21,714 nucleotides of DNA from GW2011-AR1 sp964384965. Lineage in GTDB: Archaea; Nanobdellota; Nanobdellia; Pacearchaeales; GW2011-AR1. Made by a program: the position numbers and the translations under genes. The stretch is taken from contig CAYLLR010000007.1 in NCBI GenBank assembly GCA_964384965.1, positions 1 through 21,714 of the forward strand, in the 5' to 3' direction. Below are positions 13,919 through 21,525 of the stretch, one piece after another; position 1 is the first letter of the stretch; each line of letters starts with the position of its first letter. Below the pieces are notes generated by a model. That model saw nothing but the letters and a program-made list of their open reading frames with translations, had not been told where the DNA came from and ran no database searches.

Positions 13919-15475
13919 TTAGTTTGTTAATAAAGATTTGGGGGCTTTAAAATAAGTTTTTTGGTTTTTTAATTCTTCTTTTATACTTTTAATAGACTTT
14001 TCCATTTTTTTCTCTCTCGCTCTTGAAGCATAATATGCAAACTCATCTTTTGTGTTTTTTGTAATTAAAATAATTAGTTTTCCTTTGCTAAGTCTTGCAG
14101 TTCTTCCTTTTCTTTGGATTGAGCGGATTGCTGAAGAAATGGGTTCATAAAAAATCACCGAATTTACTTCCGGGATATCTAACCCTTCTTCGGCGATACA
14201 AGTTGCACAAAGAACATTTGAATTTCCCTTTGAAAAATTTTCAATCATTTGTTTTTGTTCTTTTTGACTTAATCCTTTTCCTTCTTTTTTTGTTTGCCCC
14301 ACAAAAACTTCTGATTTTATTCCGGACAATTTGTTTATGTTTTTAGATATTAAATTTGCTGTTTCTCTAAATTGTGTGAAAATAATTATTTTAGAGGTTT
14401 TTGATTTAATTCTTTCGTCTCTTACAATTCTTATAATTTCCTTAACTTTTGGGTGTTCCTCTCCTTTTTCTAAGAGAATTTTTGTTCGAGTGAATGCTTC
14501 TTGGAAATCTCCTCGGGAAACTAACCTTATTACTCCTTTGGATTGCTTTTTTTCTGCTTGGTTTACAAGATTTTTTAAATATTTATAAAAACTTTCAAGA
14601 GTTTGGGTCTCTAAAAGTTCGAGCGCGTGAGACAATTTTATTGATTGGGAAACGAGCGAGAGTGCAAAGTAACTTGAAGGATTTGAGTAATTTTGGTTTA
14701 TTTGATATCCCAATTTTCTTTGGAGCTCTATAAGGGAGATTTTATTTGTTGGTCCGAAGAGAAAATTTTTTATTTTTAATTTTTCTGTATATTCCTCATA
14801 AATTTTTTTTAAAATCAATTTTATTTCTAAAATTTTTTTCGGAAGTTTTAATTCTCTTTTTTCAAATTCTAATTCTTGGAGGTATCTTTTCACGTCGGAT
14901 GATTCTCTTGTTCGTAGTTCTACTTCTTCAATTGAAAGGTTTTTGCAAATTTCTTTTATTTTTTTTACGTTGCTTCCAGGGGAGGCAGTAAGACCAATAA
15001 TTCGAGGATGAATAGACTGTTCGAGGTACTTTTTTGCTACAAAATTATAATCATAATTTTTAACGCACCTGTGGGACTCATCTTCAACCAATAAACAAAC
15101 TTCTTCTAATTTGTACATTGCTTTTTTTAGGTCATTTGCGATACATTGGGGTGTTGAAAAGATAATATCTGCGGTTTCCCATATTTTTTTCCTTTTTTTT
15201 GAGTTTATCATTCCGGTGAATAGTTGCATTTCTCCAAAAAGTTCAGGAAGATTTTTTTTAAAATAATTCAAATGTTGTTCTGCTAAGGGTTTTGTAGGGG
15301 CAAGGAATAAAACTTTTTCTCCAGGAAATTGTTCCATTCTTCTAATTGCAACCATCAATGCAATTAGTGTTTTTCCTAATCCTGTGGGAAGTACCACCAG
15401 ACAATTCTTTTCTATGCAAGTTTTGAAAATTTCTTCTTGGTATTTTCTTGGTTCAAGATTTTTTAAAAATTTCAT
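13919..15475 (-). CDS. hef: Hef-type superfamily 2 DNA helicase (FANCM/Hef, nuclease domain absent)
   Basis: All SF2 helicase motifs are visible: I LPTGLGKT (29-36), Ia LAPTKPLAEQH (58-68), Ib STPQ (107-110), II EDESHR (131-136, a DExH box), III LTASPGSN (162-169), IV IIFTQFRETA (364-373), V EEGLDIPEVNSV (429-440) and VI QRKGRTAR (454-461). The long helical region between the two RecA lobes (about 190-350) matches the fork-binding insert of Hef/FANCM. Classical Hef is about 750 residues with an XPF nuclease domain fused at the C-terminus; this protein stops at 518, and the nuclease is encoded two genes downstream. The role is remodelling and repair of stalled forks. A TATA-like box in the gap upstream of its ATG suggests its own leaderless promoter. 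Confidence 0.92.
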   Translation of the reverse strand: MKFLKNLEPRKYQEEIFKTCIEKNCLVVLPTGLGKTLIALMVAIRRMEQFPGEKVLFLAPTKPLAEQHLNYFKKNLPELFGEMQLFTGMINSKKRKKIWETADIIFSTPQCIANDLKKAMYKLEEVCLLVEDESHRCVKNYDYNFVAKKYLEQSIHPRIIGLTASPGSNVKKIKEICKNLSIEEVELRTRESSDVKRYLQELEFEKRELKLPKKILEIKLILKKIYEEYTEKLKIKNFLFGPTNKISLIELQRKLGYQINQNYSNPSSYFALSLVSQSIKLSHALELLETQTLESFYKYLKNLVNQAEKKQSKGVIRLVSRGDFQEAFTRTKILLEKGEEHPKVKEIIRIVRDERIKSKTSKIIIFTQFRETANLISKNINKLSGIKSEVFVGQTKKEGKGLSQKEQKQMIENFSKGNSNVLCATCIAEEGLDIPEVNSVIFYEPISSAIRSIQRKGRTARLSKGKLIILITKNTKDEFAYYASRAREKKMEKSIKSIKEELKNQKTYFKAPKSLLTN

Positions 15476-15496
15476 TTAATTAAAAAATTTGTTTGT

Positions 15497-15504
15497 ATTA
15501 TAAA
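15497..15504 (-). promoter_or_regulatory. TATA-like box of the Hef-kinase-nuclease genes
   Basis: TTTATAAT on the minus strand lies in the 41-base gap between the site-2-protease-like gene and hef, centred 25.5 bases before the hef ATG. It would drive helicase, kinase and nuclease together, independent of the upstream gene. Confidence 0.52.
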
Positions 15505-15516
15505 GATGTTTACTAA

Positions 15517-16143
15517 CTAAATAATCATAATTGTGGCCAAAATTCCTATAGAGGAGAGGATTGCCAAGAATGACCAAAATGGAATATTCCCAAAAAAGAT
15601 TTTTGCACCATCCCAATCAAATGCAGGAATTATATTGAAAAATGCATAGAAAATATTTATTTTTGCAAATGTTTCTTGTCCTATTAAATATCCTATAACT
15701 GCAAAAAGAAGGTTTGCGATTATTCCTGCTCCTGCAATCCACCCAATTTCTTCCTCGGTAACATTTGAGAATGCATAAATTCCATGTCTCCTTGCTGCTC
15801 GGTAAACTTTTCCTGAAGCTTCAAAGGTTAAACAGGCAAACCAGTTTATTAATCCTACAGAGAAAAATTTTACAATCAAAGGAACGAAAATTCCTGCTTG
15901 AATCGGTTTTTTTAAATGGTGGTGTTTTTTATACCAAAATTGTTTTATTTCCCAAATCTTTATTTCTATATCTGTGTCAAAATAATATCCTGCAATTTTT
16001 TTCGCTGAGAGATTTATAAGAATGACAACAAAAATTATTAAAGTGGAAGTTAGAAAAAGGTTAATTGATTCAAAAAGAGAGATTATTATTCCTAAGACAA
16101 GTGAAATAACTATTACTGAAAAAAATTCTTTTTTAGTTAACAT
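15517..16143 (-). CDS. Site-2-protease (M50) homologue lacking HExxH, probable pseudoprotease
   Basis: The 208-residue protein has about five membrane segments. The C-terminal metal-site motif of archaeal M50/SpoIVFB-like proteases is kept: FFNIIPAFDWDG (168-179) contains N170, P173 and the DG pair. Where the family has HELAHK in the second membrane helix, this protein reads NLSAKK (44-49), so both zinc histidines and the catalytic glutamate are missing. The sequence after it (IAGYYFDTDIEIKIWEI) still aligns to the family. It is therefore probably inactive, perhaps a substrate-binding or scaffold membrane protein; this is inferred from sequence alone. It has its own TATA-like box and lies upstream of the hef cluster, divergent from the PRC-barrel gene. 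Confidence 0.78.
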   Translation of the reverse strand: MLTKKEFFSVIVISLVLGIIISLFESINLFLTSTLIIFVVILINLSAKKIAGYYFDTDIEIKIWEIKQFWYKKHHHLKKPIQAGIFVPLIVKFFSVGLINWFACLTFEASGKVYRAARRHGIYAFSNVTEEEIGWIAGAGIIANLLFAVIGYLIGQETFAKINIFYAFFNIIPAFDWDGAKIFFGNIPFWSFLAILSSIGILATIMII

Positions 16144-16164
16144 AAAATTTTAAATGGTTTATTT

Positions 16165-16172
16165 TTTATAAA
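16165..16172 (-). promoter_or_regulatory. TATA box of the site-2-protease-like gene
   Basis: The palindromic TTTATAAA is centred 25.5 bases before the ATG at 16143, fitting a leaderless transcript. Confidence 0.55.
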
Positions 16173-16215
16173 GGTTATTAAGGTAGAAGATTATATTTAG
16201 CTTAGTATGGAAAAC

Positions 16216-16225
16216 TATTTAAATA
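16216..16225 (+). promoter_or_regulatory. TATA box of the PRC-barrel gene
   Basis: TATTTAAATA is centred 24.5 bases before ATG 16245. The bases between are C5 followed by a T run with no Shine-Dalgarno, so transcription probably starts at the ATG. Confidence 0.58.
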
Positions 16226-16244
16226 AAACTCCCCCTTTTTTTTT

Positions 16245-16520
16245 ATGAGAGTTAAAAAAATTATGGAAGTTTTAGGAAAGAAAGTTTATACTACTTCAGG
16301 AGACTTTTTTGGAGAGATTGAAGAGGCAAATTTGTATGAAAACAAGATTGATGGATGGAGAATAAAAGTTGGTTCACATTTGACCTCTCTTTTAGGGGGT
16401 GCAAGGGGGGTTGTAATCCCACACCAATTTGTCAAAGCGGTTAGTGATATTTTTATTATAAGTGAGTCCGCCTTACCAAGTCAAGAGATGGATTTGGAAG
16501 AGGGTTCGGATTTAGCTTAA
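16245..16520 (+). CDS. Small PRC-barrel domain protein
   Basis: This 91-residue protein is essentially one PRC-barrel: a beta-rich core with GKKVYTTSGDFFGEIEEANL (11-30), a central WRIKVG strand, GARGVVIPHQFVKAVSDIFII (53-73), and an acidic C-terminal tail. Such single-domain proteins are widespread in archaea. In haloarchaea, PRC-barrel proteins act with SepF in FtsZ-based cell division, so a division or RNA-processing adaptor role is possible but unproven here. It is followed after 21 bases by a membrane protein gene, probably in the same transcript. Confidence 0.82.
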   Translation: MRVKKIMEVLGKKVYTTSGDFFGEIEEANLYENKIDGWRIKVGSHLTSLLGGARGVVIPHQFVKAVSDIFIISESALPSQEMDLEEGSDLA

Positions 16521-16541
16521 GAATAAGAGAGTACAATAAAA

Positions 16542-17057
16542 ATGACAAATATCTTACAGACATCGTTGTTCACCGATTTTTTATATCCCTTTTTGTTAAT
16601 GTTTTTTATTTCATATGCTTTGTTACAGAAATCAGGGCTTTTCAAAAATCAACAAATTGATGCTTTTGTTTCCCTTGTAGTTTCTCTGATTTTTGTTTCG
16701 GTTGTTTTCCCGGTTATGGTCGTAAATAATTTAATTTTGTTTATGACCGTGGGAATTGTTGTTATTTTTGTGGGATTTATGTTTTGGGGATTTATTAATG
16801 GGGGAGACTTATCTCTGAATGATAAAGTCAAGAAATGGATGGCTGTTTTAGTTTTAGTTGCGGTCGTTGTTGCGTTGTTTTGGTCTACGGGAGCATTTCC
16901 TTCTCTTTGGGTTTTTATAGAAAGAATTTTTAACTTTGCTTTTGCGTCCAAGGGGAGTGGAAGTTTTTGGACTAACTTCTTAATAGTCGTTTTAGTTGTG
17001 GCAGCAGTTGCGGCAGTGTTGAAGGCGAAGGGCTTTTCTGAAGGTGGAAGTCATTAA
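16542..17057 (+). CDS. Five-span membrane protein, paralogue of the 17343-17930 product
   Basis: No named family is recognised. The 171-residue product has about five membrane segments (roughly 13-30, 40-61, 63-85, 97-115 and 143-162) and a short Gly/Ser-rich C-terminus. Its first half aligns with the next membrane protein: YPFLLMFFISYALLQKSGLF (16-35) corresponds to LPFLVIFALIYAILSKAGFL there, followed in both by an Asn-rich turn (KNQQ and GNNN) and a VSLVVSLI/ILSLAVSLM helix. It follows the PRC-barrel gene closely and probably shares its transcript. Paralogous pairs like this near a secretion ATPase suggest a membrane complex, but the function is unknown. Confidence 0.75.
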   Translation: MTNILQTSLFTDFLYPFLLMFFISYALLQKSGLFKNQQIDAFVSLVVSLIFVSVVFPVMVVNNLILFMTVGIVVIFVGFMFWGFINGGDLSLNDKVKKWMAVLVLVAVVVALFWSTGAFPSLWVFIERIFNFAFASKGSGSFWTNFLIVVLVVAAVAAVLKAKGFSEGGSH

Positions 17058-17342
17058 TTTATTCTAAAATAAATTTTTTAGTTTGTTTTTTTTCATTTCA
17101 TGTGTAAATAATTTTTATTGGAAAGGTTTCGAACCAGTTAAAAAGATGGACTCCTGAAATTTTTTTCACTTTTAAAGAACTCAAAAATAAAAAATTAAGT
17201 GTCATTTTTTGGGAAGAATGGTTTATTATATAAATTTGGAGATTTTTTTGATTTTTGGTTTGTTTTTATGTCTCTATGTTAATTTATGAGTTTAATTTAA
17301 CAATACAGAAATCTATATAAAGAACATTTCTTTTAATTTTTT
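17058..17342. other. Gene-free spacer before the second paralogous membrane protein
   Basis: These 285 bases contain no convincing gene. Seen are a short hairpin (17125-17135, GGTT/AACC), a 23-codon hydrophobic frame (17218-17289) with no supporting signal, and the TATA box of the next gene. T-rich stretches just after 17057 could end the upstream transcript. Confidence 0.5.
17314..17321 (+). promoter_or_regulatory. TATA box of the second membrane-paralogue gene
   Basis: TATATAAA is centred 25.5 bases before ATG 17343, with no Shine-Dalgarno between, fitting a leaderless transcript separate from the PRC-barrel genes. Confidence 0.6.
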
Positions 17343-17930
17343 ATGGTGGTTGCAGGGATAATAAGTCTTGTTTCTTATGGAATTGCTTCAGGAGGACAGG
17401 TCGGGAATTTTTTATATCGTCTTGAGAATCTCGGATTTTTTAGTTATGTTTTGCCCTTCTTGGTGATTTTTGCATTGATATATGCAATTCTTTCAAAGGC
17501 GGGATTTCTTGGAAATAATAATGCAATAAATGTAATCCTTTCATTAGCAGTTTCGTTGATGGCACTCCAATTTAATTTCGTTTCATATTTCTTTGCTCAA
17601 ATTTTTCCGAGAATGGGAATTGTTTTATCAATCATAATTGTCTTGATGATTCTAATGGGCCTTTTTGTTAAATTTGATGATAAGTGGCCAAAAATATTTT
17701 TTGGAATTTTTACAGGGGTCGCCGGAGTGGTGATTGTTTTCCAGAGTTTCTCCGAATCATTTGGATGGGGAAATTGGAATTTATTTAATTCTCCATTTTG
17801 GTGGAGTTTGCAAAACAATTTCCCTATGATTCTTGTTTTTATCTTGGTCCTTGGGGGAATAATTGCAATCCCTATTTTGGGAAATCGGGGCAATGGTAAA
17901 AGGGACAAAAATTCGAATCCACACATTTAA
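17343..17930 (+). CDS. Multi-span membrane protein, paralogue of the 16542-17057 product
   Basis: This 195-residue protein has about six hydrophobic segments and a basic hydrophilic C-terminal tail (NRGNGKRDKNSNPHI). The region LPFLVIFALIYAILSKAGFL (38-57) followed by GNNNAINVILSLAVSLM matches the neighbouring 171-residue protein segment by segment, so the two arose by duplication. It differs in having an extra N-terminal hydrophobic region and a Trp/Phe/Asn-rich loop (about 141-159) before the last helix. The function is not known. Its neighbours (coiled-coil proteins, FlaI/TadA-like ATPase, exported protein) suggest a part in a surface or secretion apparatus; this is context-based inference. 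Confidence 0.75.
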   Translation: MVVAGIISLVSYGIASGGQVGNFLYRLENLGFFSYVLPFLVIFALIYAILSKAGFLGNNNAINVILSLAVSLMALQFNFVSYFFAQIFPRMGIVLSIIIVLMILMGLFVKFDDKWPKIFFGIFTGVAGVVIVFQSFSESFGWGNWNLFNSPFWWSLQNNFPMILVFILVLGGIIAIPILGNRGNGKRDKNSNPHI

Positions 17931-17946
17931 AAATTTTTAAGTTTCA

Positions 17947-17965
17947 CCTCTTAATATTTAAGGGG
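17947..17965. terminator. Hairpin between convergent genes
   Basis: The arms at 17947-17954 and 17958-17965 form an 8-bp stem (one G-T) with a TAT loop, 16 bases after the stop of the membrane protein gene. Its place between two convergent genes suits a terminator or an mRNA 3'-end structure. Confidence 0.35.
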
Positions 17966-18087
17966 CAAAGGGAAATTTACGAAGAGGGGAAAGTTTTGTG
18001 GTCTTTATCTGACAAGAAATTTTCTTTGTTTGTTAACAATTTTGAATAATTTTTTTATCTTTTTGCATTAAAGACTCTTCCTTAAGA

Positions 18088-18741
18088 TTATTTTTTTTCC
18101 TTCATAATTTTTCCAAAGGAATCTTCAACCATTTCAACTTCTTTTTGTAAGGAATTAATATTTTTTCCAAATGAACCAACTCTCTCTAAAATTGCAATCT
18201 GCATTTTGTCAAAATTTTTTTCAATCCGTTTTATCCTTTCGCGCAAATCTTCTAAATTTGGAGAAGCAATAGTTTTAAATTCTTTTAATGTTCTCAATTC
18301 TTCTTCAATTTTTTTTATTTTTTCGGAAAAGACTTGTTCTGCGATTTCAATCATTGTTTCAGAGCCCATTCCCGTTTCATTTCCGGAGGAATATTCTTGG
18401 GAAGGTGCTTCTTCGTAATATTCTCCTATAGAACCGTATTCTTCCGTTCCCTGGTCTTCTTGAGAGGAGTAATCTTGATAGGTCTCTTCCTTGGAAGGAG
18501 AGGGGGAAGGAGTGTAAGTTTCTTCTTCTATAATTTTTTTTTCTTCTCCGCCCATTATTGAAGGTACCATTCCTTTGGTAGAATCCTCTTGTTCTCCAGA
18601 AACGGCTTCTTTTATTTTTGACTGGTTTATTGCATCATTTATTTCCATTGGAGAAATTCCCTCATTTTTTAATTTTGTGATTATTTCTTTTTCTGAAACA
18701 CCACTTTTTTTTAAGTTTAGGACTTTTTCTAATACACTCAT
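18088..18741 (-). CDS. Helical N-terminal domain, acidic linker and C-terminal coiled-coil protein
   Basis: The 217-residue product has three parts. A short helical domain (1-45) includes KKSGVSEKEIITKLKNEGIS and MEINDAINQ, like the UBA/CUE-type three-helix repeats common at the start of DPANN hypothetical proteins. A disordered Ser/Glu/Tyr/Pro/Gly-rich linker follows (about 50-130). The C-terminus (about 131-217) is a long coiled coil. No enzyme motif is present. It begins one base after the stop of the upstream coiled-coil gene, so the two are co-translated. By position and form it resembles FlaC/D/E-type archaellum accessory proteins, but sequence identity to them is not evident. Confidence 0.68.
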   Translation of the reverse strand: MSVLEKVLNLKKSGVSEKEIITKLKNEGISPMEINDAINQSKIKEAVSGEQEDSTKGMVPSIMGGEEKKIIEEETYTPSPSPSKEETYQDYSSQEDQGTEEYGSIGEYYEEAPSQEYSSGNETGMGSETMIEIAEQVFSEKIKKIEEELRTLKEFKTIASPNLEDLRERIKRIEKNFDKMQIAILERVGSFGKNINSLQKEVEMVEDSFGKIMKEKK

Positions 18742-18742
18742 A

Positions 18743-19096
18743 TTACTTTATGTTTTTTTTGCTTTTTAACTTTTCTAAGTCTGATTTTGTTACAAATTCA
18801 AGAGGTTGAAACATTTTTGCTTGTTTTTTAAGGATTTCAAGGTCTTCCTTTTTTGCGAATCGTCCAAATTCGGAGGAGACTGTTTCTATGAATTCTTTTA
18901 TTTTTTCAATAGTCCTTTTTAAATCCTCAAGATCTTTTTTAAGATCCAAAATTTCTCCTTCGCTTTTTTCTTTAAAGTCCAGTAGATTCTGCCCTATGAG
19001 GATTAATCTGTCCTTTACAATCTTTTGTCTCTCTTCTATATCGATAAGATTTATTCCCGGAGGGCTGTTTAATTCCTCATTCTCCTCTTTTCCCAT
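18743..19096 (-). CDS. Coiled-coil protein (FlaC/D/E-like accessory candidate)
   Basis: The 117-residue protein is almost wholly helical. A hydrophilic N-terminus leads into a continuous heptad-rich region (about 20-85), with LKKDLEDLKRTIEKIKEFIE as its core, then a short C-terminal segment with FVTKSDLEKLKSKK. There are no membrane segments or catalytic motifs. The gene is first in a two-gene unit, divergent from the secretion ATPase with a 93-base spacer. This arrangement suggests co-regulation, and a cytoplasmic adaptor for the ATPase complex is a reasonable but unproven idea. TATA-like TTTAAA 24.5 bases before the ATG implies a leaderless mRNA. Confidence 0.68.
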   Translation of the reverse strand: MGKEENEELNSPPGINLIDIEERQKIVKDRLILIGQNLLDFKEKSEGEILDLKKDLEDLKRTIEKIKEFIETVSSEFGRFAKKEDLEILKKQAKMFQPLEFVTKSDLEKLKSKKNIK

Positions 19097-19117
19097 ACTT
19101 AATATGAGAATCTCTGG

Positions 19118-19123
19118 TTTAAA
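19118..19123 (-). promoter_or_regulatory. TATA-like box of the coiled-coil gene pair
   Basis: TTTAAA is centred 24.5 bases before the ATG at 19096 on the minus strand, with no Shine-Dalgarno between. Confidence 0.48.
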
Positions 19124-19150
19124 TTTGTTTCGTGATTTATTTTCATAATT

Positions 19151-19158
19151 AATATAAA
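19151..19158 (+). promoter_or_regulatory. TATA-like box of the secretion ATPase gene
   Basis: AATATAAA lies 32-39 bases before ATG 19190. A start about 25 bases downstream of its centre would leave a leader of roughly ten bases, just enough to hold the Shine-Dalgarno. Confidence 0.45.
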
Positions 19159-19180
19159 CTATCTTTTCTTTTTTTTAAAA

Positions 19181-19186
19181 GGTGAT
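19181..19186 (+). promoter_or_regulatory. Shine-Dalgarno of the secretion ATPase gene
   Basis: GGTGAT, matching the archaeal 16S rRNA 3' end, lies three bases before ATG 19190. This fixes the start and makes the gene an exception among the leaderless genes around it. Confidence 0.72.
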
Positions 19187-19189
19187 ATA

Positions 19190-21472
19190 ATGGAATTTGA
19201 AAAAGAGGCAAAACTTTATTCTTATAGGGTAGAAAGAGAGGGGGGAGAGGATATTCTTTATTTCAATTATCGGGGCTCAAATTATCCCCCGAGTCTTGCA
19301 CTTTTTCCTGAAGTGATGGAACGAACCATCGATGCATTGATTGAAAACCCAAACGTAAGTAGAATTATTTTTGTAAAAGAAAAAAATTATAATTATGATT
19401 TTAGAGAAACAGAATACCTTCTTGAAATTGCGAGTTTATATGTCTATTTTTTAAAACAGGAAGAGATTCTTTCACATGAAAAGTTGGTAAGTTTAAACGA
19501 ATCTTTTTTCCCAAAAAGATATAATGAACTTTTTTCTTTTTTGTATCTTTTAAAGAAAGACCCTATTGCTGCATATTACGAATTAAAGAAAATTTTAGTG
19601 AATTCACGGATTTTTTTTCAAAGAGTCGAGGGAGAGATAAAATTTGACCAAGGAAATTATATTCATTTTTTAGAAAAAATTTTTTTGTTAGTAGAAAAAA
19701 CAAAAATCATAAAAGATGCTTCTCCTTATTTAAAAGACTATCAAAAGGGAGATAGAGAAATTTATTCCAAGTTATTCCAACCAGACATAATTCCTAATTT
19801 TACTTTTACCCGGCTCGTTAGTGATTTCCCGACGGATGCTGAGATGGTTGATCAGTATGAAGTTTCTTTAAATGAATTTGATATTAGCAATGTTACAATT
19901 CTTAAAATAAAAGATGAATCAAAACTTTTTTATCATCTTTCCCCTCCAGAATCGCTCTTAACCGAAGATGAAAATTATCTTTTGAATCTTGCAAGGGGAG
20001 TTTTAATTGAGCATCAACCAAAGGCAGAAGAATTTACAGATGTTGAAAGGACAAGAAAAGTTTTTCTTAATATTTCAAAAGATTTAATTAGGGATCTTTC
20101 TCAAACGAAGGGAATAAAATTAAATTATCTTTCATTGATGAAACTTTCAACAATTTTGGTTCGTCATACTATTGGGTTTGGGTTAGTAGAGGTCTTGCTT
20201 CAGGATAAAAATTTACAGGATATTTCTCTTAATGCTCCAATTTCTCAGAATCCAATTTATGTAAGGCATCAAGATTATGATGATTGTGGGACAAATATTT
20301 TACCAAGCAGGGAGGATGCTGATTCCTGGGCTGCAAAATTTAGGATGATTTCTGGGAGACCACTCGATGAGGCGAACCCGATTTTGGATACCCAATTAGG
20401 AATTGGAAAAATGAGAGCCAGAATTGCAATTATTCAAAATCCTTTGAGTCCCGACGGGCTTGCATATTCAATTAGAAGGCATAGAGAATCCCCTTGGACA
20501 CTCCCCCTATTTATTCAAAATAAAATGTTAAATCCTCTTGGTGCAGGGTTGCTCAGTTTTTTGGTAGATGGCGCGAGAACTTTATTAATTGCAGGGACAA
20601 GAAGTTCCGGAAAAACTTCTCTGTTGGGAAGCCTTATGTTAGAAATAAGTCCGAAGTCAAGGATTATTAGTATTGAGGATTCTCTCGAACTTCCAATTGA
20701 ATCTTTAAGAAAATTGAATTATGATATTCTTAGGATGAAAGTTCGTTCTGCACTTTTAAAATCTGGAACGGAGGTCTCTGCAGATGACGGAATAAGGACA
20801 AGTTTGAGGTTAGGAGATTCTAGTTTAATTGTGGGAGAGGTTAGAAGCACTGAAGCAAAGGCACTCTATGAGGCCATGAGGGTGGGGGCTCTTGCAAATG
20901 TTGTGGCGGGAACAATTCACGGGGCATCCCCTTACGCAGTTTTTGATAGGGTGGTAAATGACCTTGGAGTTCCTGCAACTTCTTTTAAGGCAACAGATAT
21001 TATTGCTGTTGCAAACCCCATTAAATCGGCTGACGGATTACATTCGTGGAGAAGAGTTTTGGAAATTTCCGAGGTGAAAAAACATTGGAAAGAAGACCCT
21101 CTAAGAGAAAAAGGGTTTAGTGATCTCATGAAATATAATGTTGAAAAAGATGAACTTGAGGCTAGTGATGCTTTAATAAATGGTGAAAGTGATGTAATAA
21201 AAGATTTAGCCTCGAAGGTTAAGGGGTGGGCCGGAAATTGGGAGGCAGTTTATGACAACATTCTTCTAAGAGCAAAAATTAAAAATGAACTTGTTAAAGC
21301 ATCTGAATCTTCAGGGAAAAAAGAAATTTTAGAGGCAAAATTTAATGTTCTTGCAAATCACCATTTTCACAAAATTTCTGATGAAGTTATTGAAGAAATT
21401 GGGCTTCCTTTAGAGAAAAATGTATTTCCCCGTTGGAAAAAATGGTTAAATGAGGAGTTGAGAAAATATTAA
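19190..21472 (+). CDS. FlaI/TadA/VirB11-like type II/IV secretion ATPase
   Basis: This hexameric-type ATPase powers type IV pilus, archaellum or secretion systems at the membrane. The motifs are complete: Walker A GTRSSGKTS (469-477), Asp box SIEDSLELP (E496, D497), Walker B LIVGEVRSTEA (E550) and His box GTIHGAS (H577). The N-terminal domain typical of the family (FGLVEVLLQDKNLQDISLN) precedes the catalytic core. At 760 residues it is about 200 longer than FlaI, mostly through an extra N-terminal region (about 1-240) that I do not recognise and a C-terminal helical extension. A Shine-Dalgarno supports the start. Neighbours are divergent coiled-coil genes and an exported protein gene. No FlaJ/TadC platform protein occurs in the window, so the system it drives cannot be named. 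Confidence 0.9.
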   Translation: MEFEKEAKLYSYRVEREGGEDILYFNYRGSNYPPSLALFPEVMERTIDALIENPNVSRIIFVKEKNYNYDFRETEYLLEIASLYVYFLKQEEILSHEKLVSLNESFFPKRYNELFSFLYLLKKDPIAAYYELKKILVNSRIFFQRVEGEIKFDQGNYIHFLEKIFLLVEKTKIIKDASPYLKDYQKGDREIYSKLFQPDIIPNFTFTRLVSDFPTDAEMVDQYEVSLNEFDISNVTILKIKDESKLFYHLSPPESLLTEDENYLLNLARGVLIEHQPKAEEFTDVERTRKVFLNISKDLIRDLSQTKGIKLNYLSLMKLSTILVRHTIGFGLVEVLLQDKNLQDISLNAPISQNPIYVRHQDYDDCGTNILPSREDADSWAAKFRMISGRPLDEANPILDTQLGIGKMRARIAIIQNPLSPDGLAYSIRRHRESPWTLPLFIQNKMLNPLGAGLLSFLVDGARTLLIAGTRSSGKTSLLGSLMLEISPKSRIISIEDSLELPIESLRKLNYDILRMKVRSALLKSGTEVSADDGIRTSLRLGDSSLIVGEVRSTEAKALYEAMRVGALANVVAGTIHGASPYAVFDRVVNDLGVPATSFKATDIIAVANPIKSADGLHSWRRVLEISEVKKHWKEDPLREKGFSDLMKYNVEKDELEASDALINGESDVIKDLASKVKGWAGNWEAVYDNILLRAKIKNELVKASESSGKKEILEAKFNVLANHHFHKISDEVIEEIGLPLEKNVFPRWKKWLNEELRKY

Positions 21473-21496
21473 AAGTTTTTTTTGAGTACCAAAATC

Positions 21497-21504
21497 TTTA
21501 AATA
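21497..21504 (+). promoter_or_regulatory. TATA-like box of the terminal exported-protein gene
   Basis: TTTAAATA is centred 25.5 bases before ATG 21526, fitting an independent leaderless transcript. Confidence 0.5.
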
Positions 21505-21525
21505 ATCTTTTTTCATTCCTTGAAA

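Noticed and set aside
14095..14991. Several plus-strand hydrophobic frames opposite hef
   Set aside because: They are antisense shadows of the helicase gene, rich in Phe and Leu because the opposite strand is Lys/Glu-rich.
17125..17135. tRNA T-arm-like GGTTTCGAACC
   Set aside because: The loop is only three bases and no acceptor, D or anticodon arms surround it.
17218..17289. 23-codon hydrophobic micro-ORF in the spacer
   Set aside because: No promoter, Shine-Dalgarno or conservation evidence; hydrophobic short frames are common in T-rich DNA.
18206..18769. Plus-strand frames opposite the coiled-coil genes
   Set aside because: Shadows of Lys/Glu-rich minus-strand genes with no start signals of their own.
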